From the NCBI GenBank assembly GCA_018296165.2, contig JACKQL020000191.1:1-63058 (forward strand): 63,058 nucleotides of DNA. Reading direction: 5' to 3'. A program made the translations under genes and the position numbers. This document shows, in pieces, positions 1 to 11,329 of the stretch. Below the pieces are notes generated by a model that had not been told where the DNA came from, searched no databases, and saw only the letters and a list, made by a program, of their open reading frames with translations. Numbering within the stretch: the stretch's first letter is position 1; each line of letters starts with the position of its first letter. Source of the DNA: Termitomyces sp. T153. Taxonomy: Eukaryota > Basidiomycota > Agaricomycetes > Agaricales > Lyophyllaceae.

Positions 1-790
1 CCCTACTCTGGTTCATCTGACCTGCTCTGGAGCATCACAACAACTCCAGAGCAGCCCATGCCACCAGCTGATCCCATAAGAATATTACCATGGCCTGCCC
101 CTGGATTGTATCTGACACCCGTCAACTCCATGCAACTCCATTGACCCCTGCCACCATATCCACTGTCTTCTGGAGGTACCCAGCAGTTAGTATATAAGTC
201 ATAGAGTAACTCCTCAAACTTTAGTCTTGATATTGCATTTACTGGTTTTCTGTGTCTTGTGTTTTGTTTCATCTCTGTTTCTATTTTTAGTCTCAAATCT
301 ATCTCTTTTTGTCTTGTCTCACCTTGTCTCTGTCTTGTCTTGACTGTATATATTTCCTTTGTCTCTCTAAGTTCCTTTCATCTCCAATGTCAGTATGAAC
401 TCTGTGCATGTGCTATGAACCCTAAACATTCTTATGACAACTCTGGACCTTGCTCCTTGCTCAGCCCTGGAACCCATCAAGTCTTGGTGATCCCCCATCA
501 AACTCTGGCTCTGCCCTCATCATTTGCAAAGCCTCCACTTACTCTGCAGTCTATTTGCGTGCCTATGAACTTGTTCCTGATGCCCGCCCAGGTCCAACAT
601 CTAATATACTTGGTCTTAGACCTTCCCAGACCATTCTGGACTTGCTCAGACTGCTCCCCCTAGCTTCCCTTTGCAAGTCCCTTCACTCTGCACCAGCCCT
701 GGGATGCTAGGTTATAAGCACAGGACATTGCATCTGCCTAGTAAGGATTTGCCAGTGTAGCTGAGCCCCCATTGTCAGTGGAACCTGACA
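1..790 (+). repeat. Family-A LTR, 5'-truncated by the window edge
   Basis: The right end (cagtggaacctgaca, 776-790) is the reverse complement of the LTR start seen at 4586 and 14299, so this copy faces plus. It carries a TATATAAG box at 191-198 and, 32 nt downstream, AGTCTTGATATT at 223-234, the predicted transcript start and self-primer segment. The left end lies outside the window, so solo versus full-length status cannot be judged. Short ORFs here are not genes. Confidence 0.85.
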
Positions 791-1742
791 CTACAGGCCT
801 GTGCTGAAGGCATGGACCATAGCTTGTCTATAATATATGTGACAACAGATATGGAAATGTGGCTGCACCTATGCAACAACTTTTCTGCTGACTAAAATCT
901 GTCAGCGCTGACAAATGCTGACAAATTTAAACCCTTTCATGGTAATAGGCTGTTTTGCTGCTCTTCAGATGCATTTTTTACAAAAAAAAAACAGTAGACA
1001 ACTTTGATACATGTATACCATCTTTTGACTATGTGTGAAAGGTGCCAGACTTGCAGGCAATATTTGACTATTTTCAGCTTTTTTTGGGCATTACTTATGT
1101 GAAATGTACCAAGAAACACTTCTGGCTGTTTTTTGAGAAATAAACATGTCCCATCCTGTGTATATTCCTAGGCAACTGTGGGTCCTGAAGGAATTTGAGA
1201 GGTTTATGACATAGAGTATGTTTGGAATGTGTATTCTGTGATGGAAGGTGGTACCAAAATTGAATTGTAAAATCAAACAAAGTGAGGCTGGACAAGAGTG
1301 CTGATAGCTATATGCTGGCTTTCTGATTTCAAGGTGTGTTTTCAGCCTTGAAAGTGTGTGTTCTTATAGTTTCACTTGGAGTCAACTTATTCCTGATCAT
1401 CTCCAACTTTTCCTGCTCTCAATGGATATTTTAATACATTATGACAGCCTCTGAAAAAGGATGGTGGGTTTAAGATGGAAAAGCTTCAGAAGGTAGTATT
1501 AATATGAATTGCATAAAGTTGATAGTCCTCTGTCAAGGGACTGAAACAGGAGGTCTACTATGACATATATGTATGTTTTGATAAATTGGATTACTGATAG
1601 TTGTAGGCTAGCTCCTGTTTCTAAGGATCCACAGGCTTTCTGATCTGAAGGTTTGTGATTAGATGATTATATGTCAGATATTCAGATATATACTGATTGC
1701 TAAGTATAAGTACCACTTAGTGATACCATAAATGAGATTATA
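791..1742. other. Gene-free AT-rich spacer
   Basis: No convincing coding region is visible; the small minus-strand ORFs have no recognisable domain. The first ~45 bases (ctacaggcctgtgctgaaggc...) resemble 54480-54520, so this junction belongs to a dispersed repeat. A perfect 14-bp palindrome TGTCAGCGCTGACA lies at 900-913 among further GCTGAC words. Confidence 0.6.
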
Positions 1743-2351
1743 GAACCAGCTTGAGAAGGCAGAAGGAATAATTACAGAAAGCATGTGTAAAATAGATAGA
1801 GTCAATGAGGAAAAAAGTGAGGAGATTTTGATTCCTGAATTATCTTAACTTTGCAAGTATATAAAGCATCGAATTGTCTATTTAATGAGAAATCACTTGG
1901 AAGAGTAAGAATGTTGAAGACCTAACTAAATGAAGTGGGGTTTGGTCTGAATTTGATCATTGAGTTTAGAATATCAAAGATGTAACAGAGGGGATCATTA
2001 AGACATGATCACCACTTCTTATGTTACTTCTTGAAAGAATGAAGTTAAAAGCTTTATTTGACTGAAGCCAATATAGTTAAAATAATAGTAAAGACTTATG
2101 TCTTCTGATATAAACAATGACAGGACTACAAGCACATTAATTGAAAAAAGAAAGACTTAGGCTGGAATGGTAAGAGAGAATAAGTGGAAAAGCTCCATTT
2201 TTCTAACGATCTTGATTATTTAAGAGTGGAATCCTTACAAAAGAAAATCAAAGACCCAAGTAGACAAAGTCAGAATAGGTCTGGCTTTTGGTAAAATATG
2301 AGCTGACAAAATACAAGGACCTAACCAGACAAAGTGAGGTTGGGTCTGGAT
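1743..2351. repeat. Dispersed repeat block R, copy 1
   Basis: About 600 bases beginning gaaccagcttgagaaggcag align almost continuously with 36901-37505. Both copies run into GACCTAACC-type tandem repeat units. No ORF is shared, so this is a non-coding dispersed repeat of unknown class. Confidence 0.8.
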
Positions 2352-2585
2352 CTCAGCATTGAGTTAATAAAATACAAGGACCTAACCAAATGTAGTGAGG
2401 TTGGGTCTGGATCTCAGCATTGAGTTAACAAAATACAAAGACCTAACCAAATGAAGTGAGGTTGGGTCTGGGACTTAGCATTGAGTTAACAAAATACAAG
2501 GACCTAACCAAACAAAGTGAGGTTGGGTCTGGGACTTAGCAATGAGTTTGAAATACAAGGACCTAACCAAACAAAGTGAGGTTGG
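2308..2585. repeat. ~60-bp tandem repeat (about 4.5 units)
   Basis: Successive units start near 2308, 2369, 2429, 2490 and 2550. Each carries the word gacctaaccaaacaaagtg and then a gttgggtctgg / agcattgagtt segment. Single related units occur at 1910-1970, 37070-37130, 37455-37510 and 54381-54475, so it is a small dispersed satellite. It ends abruptly at the family-C fragment. Confidence 0.85.
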
Positions 2586-3098
2586 TGCTGGCAGAGATGT
2601 TCCAAGATGAGGCAAGTGATCCAACAGTGTCCTTCCAGCATTTTGGTACACATCTTTAAATGCATGGAGGTAGGGGGGTACAACATCTTGGAACTCTTAG
2701 GGCATAGTGTTAGCAGTGACTGCCTGGGCCAGTCACTCAGATGTGGTTTGGCTAGCCCAGATCTCTGCAACTGAGGGTGGCAGGTTATGGTGATAGCATA
2801 GATCTGGTCCCCCACTTCTACTGCTTCATTTGGGAGCTTTGGTGTATGCCACCAAACTCCTCTTTATGCTCCTCTGGGGCTCCACCACTGCTCCAGTCAT
2901 CCTTGTAGAGGGCCTCTTTACAAGAGAACACCAGAGGTGGGGGATCCAGAAGGTCCAGATTAGTGAAGGGGAGAGACCCAGCACAACATGCACAGATGGC
3001 CATGTGCTCTTGAACTTAAGCCTGGCATTTCTCCCTGTTCTTGGTGGCACAGGCAGAGCACTTCTAAGGGCACCTGCTCATGGTTACCTCTCCCTTGG
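2582..3098 (-). pseudogene. C1 element: reverse transcriptase N-terminal remnant
   Basis: Minus-strand remnant of the pol N-terminal region. It aligns by eye with the equivalent part of C3 (49450-49515 and then 50085-50530). The RT core between these two blocks is deleted at about 2645-2650. Frameshifts and stops are numerous. The left edge joins the 60-bp tandem repeat directly, so the 3' end of this element is lost. Confidence 0.7.
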
Positions 3099-3099
3099 T

Positions 3100-3459
3100 C
3101 TAATCTACCTTGAGTTTGTGCTCACAGAGCCATGTGAAACCTAGGATCATGTCTTGCCTACCCAAACTGGTGATGGCAAAAACAGCACACTTCATGTGAT
3201 TCCAATAATAGAGGACAAGATTGATCATGGAGCTAATGGCACCTGCTTCATTGGGTGTTCCATCAATGTTGTAGACTGGAATTGGCTTGGGGAGGGGCTG
3301 CATGGTCAGGCTGTGGTGTTTGACAAACTCTGAGTCCAAAAACAGTCCTGTTGCTCTGCTATTCAAAAAAGCAGTGACTCTGCAGCCTTGCTGGGTGTCT
3401 GTGGTCTCTATCTCAACATCAAGATGCAGGGAGTTGGCAGATGGGCTGGAAGCCATCAC
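3100..3459 (-). pseudogene. C1 element: retropepsin-like protease remnant
   Basis: A 119-residue open stretch resembles the protease at 50581-50892. The active-site DSGA of that copy reads NSRA here, so the catalytic Asp is replaced by Asn. The downstream flap and C-terminal part (ILGFTWLCEH) is recognisable. It lies between gag and RT on the minus strand, the usual Ty3/gypsy order. The Asp loss is a G-to-A type change, and this copy would be inactive. Confidence 0.75.
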
Positions 3460-3498
3460 ATAATGTCAGAGCATCTGACATACCCAGGCAGGACCATG

Positions 3499-4585
3499 CT
3501 AGTAGACCCTAGGAGGTGTCAGGGAGCTTGGCTGGGGCTCCAGAGTTGGTATTTGTATGTCTAAAGGGGAATATTGAGGTTCTTCTGTCTCAGAATGAGG
3601 GACATCAGAAAAGGCAATTTCATTTTCTATCGACAGACATGAGAACCTGTTAGCACCCAGCAATGGAGGTGTACACCTCATCTGTTGTTCAACTAAAAAT
3701 CCTCCAACTCTGGGGGTGATGCACATGCACTGATCTCCTCTAGAGTCAACTCTGGTGTAGGCTTGTCTGGCAATGGAGCCCCAGTGGCATTCTTTGCAGC
3801 CAGCAGCTGTAGGAGGAGTCCCTCCTGCTCCACCATGAAAAGATAACATATCTCCAGGCCTGAGGGGCAGTTCCATGCAAAGTGCCTGGGTTTCTAACAT
3901 CTCTGGCATAGTAGCAGCATGGCGCAGGGCTGTCTGGCTGTGTCTACATCTATGGGGATACCTGGTGGCAGGGGGCATGTTGCAGAGATGGCCAGAGTAA
4001 GGGCTGGTGTTGAGTGAGCAGGTATGGGGTGGTGGAAATTGGTGGTTGAAGTGGGGTGCATTGTGGAATGCAGGCGGTGGAGCTCCCTCCAGATCTCCAT
4101 GAGTTGCCACTGGTCCCAGGCCACCTTGTACCATGACATAATCTTTTCATTATCCAGGCAACTTTCTGCAAGATTGTCAATGTGTTCCACCAGCATGAGG
4201 TGCAGGCCATCCAGGAAAGTGAGGCATAACAGAAGGCTGTTGGGGTAGGCAGCTTGCTTGACCAGAGCCCAGAACAAGTAAATGTAGTCATCTAATGTAG
4301 GCTTCTCTTGCTCATATTGCTCTCTGTCATGTAGTGTCAAAGCAGCAGTCTTGGCAGGGTCTAGTGGGAAAAACTCTATGCAGAAGTCCTTCTCAAAGGT
4401 GGCTCAGTCCAGAAAGCTTCTAACACCTCTGGGGCAATGGAAGACTTATAGCATGTAGGTGGAGGCATGTCCAGTCTTCATGTACAACAGTACCCAGGCT
4501 ATTTTCAATGTGTTGGAGTTGAAGGTGTCTCTGATGAGGTGGATGTAGGTGAGGTAGGATTGAAGGAAGCATTCCCCACTGGAGC
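3499..4585 (-). pseudogene. C1 element: gag remnant, interrupted by A1
   Basis: Minus-strand capsid-type gag. The clearest open stretch (3894-4340) contains TLDDYIYLFWALVKQAAYP and IDNLAESC, matching C3 gag at 51369-51944. The reading frame is broken several times. The gag N-terminal part continues on the far side of A1 at 15305-15614, so A1 inserted into this gene. GGAGC flanks A1 on both sides (4581-4585 and 15300-15304). Confidence 0.8.
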
Positions 4586-5586
4586 TGTCAGGTTCCGCTG
4601 ACGACGGGGGCTCAGTACACTGGCGAGTCCTTACTAGGCGGACGCGATGTCCTGTGCTTATAACCAGGCATCCGGAGTTGGAGCGGAGATGGGGAAAGCT
4701 TGCGAGGGGCCCCTAGGGAGAGCGGCCCAAGTAAGTCCTGAGTGATTCGGAGGGGTCTAAGACCGGAAGTACTGGTTGTTGACCCAGGGCGGGTGTCAGG
4801 GCTAGTTAGTGGGCGCACAAGTAGATTGTGGGGTAGGCGGAGGCTTCTTGGTTGATGGGGGGCGGGGTCGGAGCTGGACAGGGGATTACCGAGGCTTGGT
4901 GGGTTCCGGGGCCGAGCGAGTAGCGAGGTCCGGAGTTGTCGTTAAGAATGTTCAGGTCGTGGCGCATGCATGGAGTTCGTTACTGATGTAGGGAGCAAGG
5001 GAACTTCAGAGGAACAAAGGAAATATATACAGTCGAGACGAGACGGAGATGAGACGAGACTGAGAAAAGATAGATTCGAAGCCTAGAAACAGAAATAGAG
5101 ACAAGACGAGAGACAAAACATAGAAAACCGGTAAAATGTAATATCAAGACTAAAGTTTGAGGAGTTATTCTATGACTTATATACCGACTACTGGGTGCCT
5201 CCAAGGGCGGCGGATATGATGGCGGGGGTCGACGGAGCTGTGCTGAGTCGACGGGTGTCGGATACAATCCAAAGTTGGGCCGCAGCGGTATTCTGATGGG
5301 ATCAGTTGGGGGCATGGCCGCTCCGGGGACGTCATGACACTCTGGGACAGGTCGGGTAAACTAGGGTAGGGGGTCGGGAACGTATGATGTGGCCAGGAAC
5401 GGTGAGGGAAGGTTTCAAGGGGGTGTTGATGGCTACGGAGAGGGAGTTGCCGTCGGGGTTTGCCGGAGAAGCGTCGGAGTTGTCCAGTGTGGGCGTTGAA
5501 AGTGTGGGCGGGGTTCCGGGGAGTTAGGCGGGAATTTGGGAGGGGTTGGGAGCAGTGTCTAGGGAGCTAGGGAGCGGGTCGTGACA
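4586..5586 (-). repeat. A1 3' LTR (element sense)
   Basis: 1001 bp, TGTCAGG...GTGACA on the plus strand. It pairs with 14299-15299. It contains a TATA box at 5176-5183 and TAATATCAAGACT at 5139-5151 (plus strand). The adjacent polypurine tract at 5587 marks this as the 3' LTR of the minus-strand element. Confidence 0.95.
5176..5183 (-). promoter_or_regulatory. TATA box of the A1 3' LTR
   Basis: TATATAAG on the minus strand. AGTCTTGATATTA begins 32 nt downstream (5151 to 5139), a typical TATA-to-start distance. The same pair with the same spacing recurs at 14896/14864 and in the LTR at 191/223. Confidence 0.7.
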
Positions 5587-5599
5587 TCACCCCCCCTTC
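5587..5599 (-). other. A1 polypurine tract
   Basis: The minus strand reads GAAGGGGGGGTGA immediately before the 3' LTR, the expected plus-strand primer site. A2 has a comparable tract at 39593-39605 and families B and C have similar tracts. Confidence 0.75.
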
Positions 5600-5752
5600 A
5601 GCATTGAGACCCTCAAGATGCGGGGAGCAAGTCGGGGATCGGTAGGGCATGGGAATCGAAGTTGATCAATATTGATCAAACTGCAGCGAGCGGCGGCGGC
5701 ATGGGGAAGGAAGTCGAGGTGCGGCCGCCGTTCGTCAGGGGCCCCTTCTTAA

Positions 5753-5763
5753 TTTATTAAAAG
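5753..5763 (+). promoter_or_regulatory. Possible TATA-like element of the antisense gene
   Basis: TTTATTAAAAG lies about 40 nt upstream of the antisense gene ATG at 5800. A related ATTAAAAG lies about 40 nt upstream of the homologous ATG at 39807 in A2. Conservation between copies is the only support. Confidence 0.35.
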
Positions 5764-5799
5764 GGGTGGATGCACCCAGGAGTCCGCCAGCTTGTTGCA

Positions 5800-7495
5800 A
5801 TGTCTTCTTCAGCTTATTCTCCCACAGCATCTAGGTCGCCGTCCCCGCCTTCCCAGCCATCGTCCTCCAAAGATTCAGAGGGTCGCCAAGATCACCATTG
5901 GGTCGAGGCGATGTACCGTAGTCGTGAGTGCGGCCCGTTTGATGTACCCCAAAACACTGATTGTCCCTTCGCAGAGTTGTCTGCGGCTGTGGCTGGTCCC
6001 TCAGGGCCACTGTCTGGTGCGGATGCGACACAGCCCCTGGCGGGTGTGGTCACTTCTGCGCGTTCCAAGTCTGGCATTTGCCCGGGGGTGGTCTGGCTTG
6101 TCCCAGAGGGTTCGAGGGTGGTACAGGCAGAGGTGATGCCGGAGCAGTTTGCCGAGGTGGTGGGTCGGGCGAGGGGTCCCCCCACCCTTGAGTGGTGTCA
6201 GGCGGCGGCCCCAGTGAGTGGTCACTTAGCTTCATGTTTCCCAGACCAACATGCCCCTGCAGTGTGCGTCTTGTACCCGACGAGGGGAGCAGTGTGAGTT
6301 CGAGGAACCGGCATCGGGGGTACGGCAGGACATGTCGGTGTGCCTTCCATGCCGTTTGCGGCATGAGAAGTGCTCCATCACCCTGAGTTGGCGGGCTGTT
6401 TGCATCGCGGCAGAGCAAGGGTGGGATCAGGGTTGGGTCGCAGTGCAGCTGGAGGAAGGACGGAAGGGCAGGGTGTCGGGGAGGGGCTCCAGGGCTGGGG
6501 AAGGGGAGCGGGTTAGCGCGCCTGTCATGAAGGTGGGCCCTCCGTGGGGTGGGCAGAAGGAGGGGGCCCCTTCCAGGCAGGAGAAAGGGAAATGGAGGGC
6601 GTCCCCTTCACCCGAGGTGGGTCCCAGTAAGCGGGCGCGGGGCGAGCAGGCTATGGGGGGCCCCCCTGGTTCCGCGGTGTATTCCCCTACATCCGGAGCC
6701 CCCGTTGAGCAGTCTGCGGATAGGTCGTGGTCGGTTGTGGAGGCCTATCTGCAGCGTCGGGTAGAGGGCTTGGAATGGTTGTTGGTCACATGCAAGGAGG
6801 AGATCCAGGGGGTACGGGAGGAGAGGGACAGGGCTCGACGGGAGTTGGATGGGGTTCGGAGGGAATGGGACCTGGCGCGGAAAGACAAGGACATCACCGT
6901 CGGGACTGCCATGGAGCGATTATCTCGTCTGCAGGAGTTGGAGGTGCGGACAGTGCATTTGCAGGCGCGGGTGGAGGCGGCAGAGGTGGTGACGCAGCAG
7001 GCAGGAGGCTCAGGGGTATGGGAGACCCAGCAGGGTTCCAGCGCTGGGGAAGTCCGGGCGGCGGCAGAGAGGGCACGGCGGCGGGAGGAGTGGCTCGCCA
7101 ACGAGGTGGCCTCAGGCCGGCGAGGAGTGCTTCGTGAGTGGTTTCCCCGCTTTCTTCTCCTAAGCGCTGATTTGGGTTCCACAGACTGGGCCCAGGAGCA
7201 TTGCATCCTTCTCAACGGAGCGTCGGCAGTGCTGGGGTCCATCCATGATGGGTTGGTGAGGATGCCCAGGGACCTTCCACCGGAGTTGGGTCAAGGGGTT
7301 ACGCAGATGGGGCGTCTGTTGGCAGGGCATCGGCGGAGGGCGACGGCAGACCCTGGGGCGTGGTGGAAGATAGCGACGGACGTGGGGGAACTGCTCCCCG
7401 GGCAACCCGAGGTTCTGGCAGCGGTAGTGGCACAGTTGGAGGTGTTCATGGTGGGGAGGGTAGCGGGGTTAGGGTCGGAGGAGGAGGGAGGGTGA
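5800..7495 (+). CDS. Antisense Cys-rich/coiled-coil protein gene of A1, three exons
   Basis: Proposed exons 5800-6213, 6263-7133 and 7185-7495 give 531 residues. Introns of 49 and 51 nt have GTGAGT donors and CAG acceptors, and the phases (0 and 1) fit. The ATG at 5800 is chosen because the MSSSA start is shared with A2 at 39807. Exon 2 opens with a Cys-rich motif (CASC, then C, CLPC and C within ~40 residues) suggesting a zinc-binding module, followed by a low-complexity Gly/Arg/Pro stretch. Next comes a long charged coiled coil, then a compact Trp-containing C-terminal segment. It lies tail-to-tail with integrase, where env sits in other gypsy elements. Function is unknown; DNA binding or control of the element is inference. 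It has no frame lesion in A1. Confidence 0.7.
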
Positions 7496-7725
7496 GGGGA
7501 ATTCGGACCCCGTTGCTGACTTGTTCCCTGCCCCTTTCTTGTTCGAGTATATACGTGTACACTACCTGTTCCTATACAGTCGTTGGGCCTTCTGCTGAGT
7601 GTGGGGAGTTTCAGATAGAGCGAGGGGAGGAGTAAGTGGAAACACGTAGGAGAGTATTGGTGGGAGTTGAATCCCTGGTGAACCCAGAGGCGGGGGTTAC
7701 GCCCACTATTGCTGTCTGTGTTGGG

Positions 7726-9558
7726 TCAGTCCTGGGGGTTCCGGGGCTTGGCGGGATTCCGTCGGTGGAAGTCCCAGAGTTTGTCGGGGGCTCTGTCAAG
7801 GTTCTTTTGGGGTTCCCACATATCGTCCTCAGGTCCGTAGCCCTTCCAGCGGACCAAGTACTGGAGTCGGCCGCGAACTACTTGGGAGTCGAGGATCTCG
7901 TCGACCTTGTAGTGATACTCGTCCTCAACTTTGACAGGGGGCGGTCGGCTGGGGCGTTGGCCGGGGAAGGGGTCTGGAGCGTGCCTTTCAAGGAGTCGAA
8001 CGTGGAACACAGGGTGGAGGCCCTTCAGGCCCGGAGGCAGGTCGAGCTTGTAAGCGTGGGTGGAGACCTTCCGGAGGATCTTGAATGGGCCGAGGCGTTT
8101 GTGGTCGAGTTTGATAGAAGGCCTCCGGGTCTTAAGATTTTGTCGGTCGAGCCAGACCAAGGTGCCGGGAGGCCAGTTGGGGGTCGGCTGTTGACGGGCG
8201 TTGGCGTGCTTGGAGTAGGCTTGGTTGGCGGTGTCGATCTCGTCTCGGAGGAATTGGTGGAGGGATCGGAGGTCCTCGGCGACTTCGTGGGCAACGTGGG
8301 AGGGGATGTCCTTGAGGGACAGCATGAGTTGGGGATTGTAGCCCTTGTTGGCATAAAAGGGGGAAACTCCAGTGGTGGAGTGAGGCATGTTGTTGTAGGT
8401 GAATTCGGCGAGGGGAAGCTCCGCACGCCAGTCGTTCTGTAGATAGTTAATGTAGAGGCGAAGATACTGTTCTAACGTCTGGTTTACATGCTTGGTTTGC
8501 CCGTCGGTTTCCGGGTGGTAGGCGGTAGAGAGGCTGGTTTTGATCTCAAGTGCCTTGCACAGCAATTGCCAGAAATGAGATACGAATAGGGGTCCACGGT
8601 CGGAGACGATGTCGTCGGGAAGTCTGTGTTTGGAGAATACGTGTTCTAGAAATAGTTTGGCAAAATCCGGGGCGGTGTCAGTGGTGTGGCAGGGAATAAA
8701 GAGGGCTTGCTTGGTAAGGCGGCAGACGACGATGAGGATTGCGTCAAAACCTTCGGAGTCGGGGAGTTCGACGATATGATCCATTGATATTGAAGACCAG
8801 GGGCGGCGACCGATGGGGAGGGGTTTCAGCAATCCGTGGGGGCAATGGCAGGGGACTTTGGCCCGTAGGCAGGGCTCGCAGGCCCTCACATATTGCATGA
8901 CGTCCTTCTTCATTCCTGGCCAAAAATAAGTCCGGGAGATGAGTTGAAGGGTCTTACAAATTCCTGGGTGCCCCCAGAGTTTGTGATTGTGGTGCTGCCG
9001 GAGTATGTCAAGGCAAATGGACTTGTGGTCCGGGGCGTAGATTCGTCCACTCTGGAGCAGCAGGCGATGGTCCGGGGATAGCAAAAAGGGGTTGTCTACG
9101 CTCAACTCGTCGGGATTGTTGCGGGGGTCATGCTGGTTGAAGAAGGGGTCCGGGGGTGAATTCCTGATTTGCTGGAGGATTCCTTCTTTGTTTAAAATCA
9201 GCACGGCATGTAGATGTTTGGGTGGGATTACCACTTGATGGTTGAATGCATTTCGTTCGGTTTCGAACGATTTCTTCAGATACACGTTGGGTCTCCGAGT
9301 GAGGGCGTCGGGCTTTGCGCCGAGTCGCCTGGGGCAGTAGTGAATAGTAAAATCATACTCCGAAAGGGTTTTGGACCATCGAGCCTGGCGGCGGCTGAGC
9401 TGTTTCGTGGTCATGAAATATTGCAGGTTGTTGTGATTGGAGTAGACTTGGATGTGGTGCGGGGACCCTTCGAGGTAGGCCTGCCACTGATGAAAGGCTT
9501 CAACGATTGCAACGAGTTCCTTGTTGTAAATGTTGTAGTTGAGTTCCACTGGGATCAT
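7726..9558 (-). CDS. A1 pol, C-terminal half: RNase H end, integrase, chromodomain
   Basis: A 610-residue open frame, in the same frame as the RT ORF upstream and separated from it only by a TGA (9559-9561). It starts within RNase H, where the usual YSDHNNL reads YSNHNNL. Integrase follows, with an HHCC-type zinc region (WGHPG...CEPC), the first Asp in SMDHIVELP and the second in SDRGP. The third acidic residue in DGQTKHVNQ is Lys where Glu is expected, so the enzyme should be dead. A GPF module and a C-terminal chromodomain ([17 protein letters not shown]) complete it; chromodomains direct such elements to heterochromatin. The E-to-K and D-to-N changes are G-to-A transitions. Confidence 0.85.
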   Translation of the reverse strand: MIPVELNYNIYNKELVAIVEAFHQWQAYLEGSPHHIQVYSNHNNLQYFMTTKQLSRRQARWSKTLSEYDFTIHYCPRRLGAKPDALTRRPNVYLKKSFETERNAFNHQVVIPPKHLHAVLILNKEGILQQIRNSPPDPFFNQHDPRNNPDELSVDNPFLLSPDHRLLLQSGRIYAPDHKSICLDILRQHHNHKLWGHPGICKTLQLISRTYFWPGMKKDVMQYVRACEPCLRAKVPCHCPHGLLKPLPIGRRPWSSISMDHIVELPDSEGFDAILIVVCRLTKQALFIPCHTTDTAPDFAKLFLEHVFSKHRLPDDIVSDRGPLFVSHFWQLLCKALEIKTSLSTAYHPETDGQTKHVNQTLEQYLRLYINYLQNDWRAELPLAEFTYNNMPHSTTGVSPFYANKGYNPQLMLSLKDIPSHVAHEVAEDLRSLHQFLRDEIDTANQAYSKHANARQQPTPNWPPGTLVWLDRQNLKTRRPSIKLDHKRLGPFKILRKVSTHAYKLDLPPGLKGLHPVFHVRLLERHAPDPFPGQRPSRPPPVKVEDEYHYKVDEILDSQVVRGRLQYLVRWKGYGPEDDMWEPQKNLDRAPDKLWDFHRRNPAKPRNPQD

Positions 9559-9561
9559 TGA

Positions 9562-10755
9562 TCAGGTGTAGAAGGCGACGGGGCGGAGATCCTTGCCCTC
9601 CGAGTTCAACTGGGAGAGTATCCCGGCGATAGCGTAGTTGGAGGCGTTACATTCAAGCACAATCGGTAGGGAGGGGTCAAAATGGCGGAGGACTGGAGCG
9701 GAGGTGAAGGCCTTCTTCAGGAGGAGGAATACGCCCTGGCACTTGCTGTCCCAATCCCAAGGGGTGTCCTTCCTTGTGAGCCAGTTGAGGGGTTTGGTGA
9801 TTCCGGAGTAGTTGTTGATGAAGCGGCGATAGAAGTTAGCAAACCCCAAGAATGACTGTACCTCCTTGACGTTCCGCGGGGAGGGCCAGTTGAGTATTGC
9901 GTTGACCTTGGCGGGGTCCATGCGCACACCGTCAGGGGTGACGATGACCCCAAGATATTCGACTTCCGCTGTGTGGAATGAGCACTTTTCGGGTTTAGCA
10001 TGAAGGTGATACTCTCGGAGTCGTTCTAGGACACGGCGGACGTGCTCCGAATGCTCTGCCGGCAAATTCGAGTAGATGAGGATATCGTCCAAATATACGA
10101 TGACAAAGACGTTGTTCATGTCGTGGAAGATGTCGTTCATGAAGTACTGGAAGGTGGCAGGGGAGTTAGTCATTCTGAAGGGCATTACAAGATACTCAAA
10201 GAGTCTGTAGCGGGTGCAAAAGGCGGTCTTCCATTCATGCCCCGGGGCAATCCGGACGTTGTTGTAGCTGGAACAAAGGTCGATTTTTGTGTAAATCTTG
10301 GCGCTGCAAAGGCGATCAACAAGGTCTCCAATTAAGGGAAGGGGGTACCGGTTCTTCTTGGTGACTTTGTTGAGTCCCCGATAATCCACACAGAGTCGGA
10401 GGGATCCGTCTTTTTTCTTGGCAAACAGAACCGGAGCACCAGCCACGGAGATTGAGGGACATATGAAACCTTTGCTGAGCATGTCGTCAAGGTATTCCTT
10501 CAGGGCCCGGAGCTTGATTTTGGACATGTTGTAGATCTTGCCAAACGGGGGTGAGGTGCCTTCTTCGAGGTCGATCTGGTGGTCGTAGGAGCGGTGCGGA
10601 GGGAGTTCCTTGGCACTTCCTTTGGAGAACACGTCAGCGAACTTATGATACTCTGGGGGAACTACTTTGGATAGGATCTGTTCCTCCATCTTCTTTTCTG
10701 GCGTGGTAGTCCCTGCGCGGAGGTATTCCTCCGGTAGGGTCAGCATGACTTGCAA
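9562..10755 (-). CDS. A1 pol: reverse transcriptase and RNase H N-terminal part
   Basis: A 397-residue open frame. RT carries [17 protein letters not shown], the [12 protein letters not shown] segment, and an intact catalytic YLDD ([12 protein letters not shown]). The connection region ([11 protein letters not shown]) and RNase H follow. The first RNase H Asp is lost ([11 protein letters not shown] where ECDASD is usual). It ends at TGA 9559-9561, which reads as a decayed CGA because pol resumes in frame. Protease 2 lies upstream in the same frame. The true polyprotein start is probably further upstream than the first ATG used here. Confidence 0.85.
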   Translation of the reverse strand: MQVMLTLPEEYLRAGTTTPEKKMEEQILSKVVPPEYHKFADVFSKGSAKELPPHRSYDHQIDLEEGTSPPFGKIYNMSKIKLRALKEYLDDMLSKGFICPSISVAGAPVLFAKKKDGSLRLCVDYRGLNKVTKKNRYPLPLIGDLVDRLCSAKIYTKIDLCSSYNNVRIAPGHEWKTAFCTRYRLFEYLVMPFRMTNSPATFQYFMNDIFHDMNNVFVIVYLDDILIYSNLPAEHSEHVRRVLERLREYHLHAKPEKCSFHTAEVEYLGVIVTPDGVRMDPAKVNAILNWPSPRNVKEVQSFLGFANFYRRFINNYSGITKPLNWLTRKDTPWDWDSKCQGVFLLLKKAFTSAPVLRHFDPSLPIVLECNASNYAIAGILSQLNSEGKDLRPVAFYT

Positions 10756-10965
10756 CTGGAAGGCGGGGGTGCCTTCTCATAGGAGGTGTGCAAAGGGGAC
10801 GGCGCCAATGATTTTAATGTTGAGGTTTCCGGAGTCGACGGGGTTGGGTCCCGTAGCAGTCGGATCTGGGGTGGCGTTGGGGTCCGGGATAGGCTGGAAG
10901 CGGAGGTGGATGGCGGCTGCTAGAGTCACGATCGGGGTCGACGGGGGTAGTTGGGTAACAAGGAG

Positions 10966-11193
10966 TCAGGCCTGGAACTGCAGGTCGTTATTGAGGGTGA
11001 GGGTGTTGTCGTGGTACTGCGTGATTCTTATCGTGGCGGGGCTCCCATCAAAGAGTTGGAGCTCGAGGGGTTTGTTGAGGTTGTTGCGTCGGAGGTCGAG
11101 TTGGTTGCTGATGAAGACACTAGAGGCGCCGCTGTCTACGAGGGTGGGAAGTACCTTGAGTGAGCCGCCAAGTCGGACATAGATGACAAACAA
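10966..11193 (-). pseudogene. A1 second retropepsin-like domain
   Basis: A 75-residue stretch with an intact LVDSGASSVFIS active site, then ELQLFDGSPAT. After a stop comes LLVTQLPPSTPIV. This layout parallels the first protease at 11330-11702. The part expected after PIV (an LG..WL segment) is missing, so the domain seems internally truncated. It shares the RT frame and sits directly upstream of it. Confidence 0.7.
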
Positions 11194-11329
11194 TTGTGCA
11201 GACCTAGAGCAAAGTTGCGGTGGGGTCCGGGGTTGGTTGATCGTGGTCTCGGAGCTCTTGGAGGGGGGTGAGACATGGAAGGGTACCAGTCCGGAGTTGG
11301 TGGGGTTGTCCCGGTCGAGGCATAGGGTG

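Noticed and set aside
7636..8442. Plus-strand ORF of 268 codons opposite integrase
   Set aside because: It mirrors the integrase/chromodomain coding frame; its Val/Leu/Gly-rich content is a codon shadow and there is no second copy in A2.
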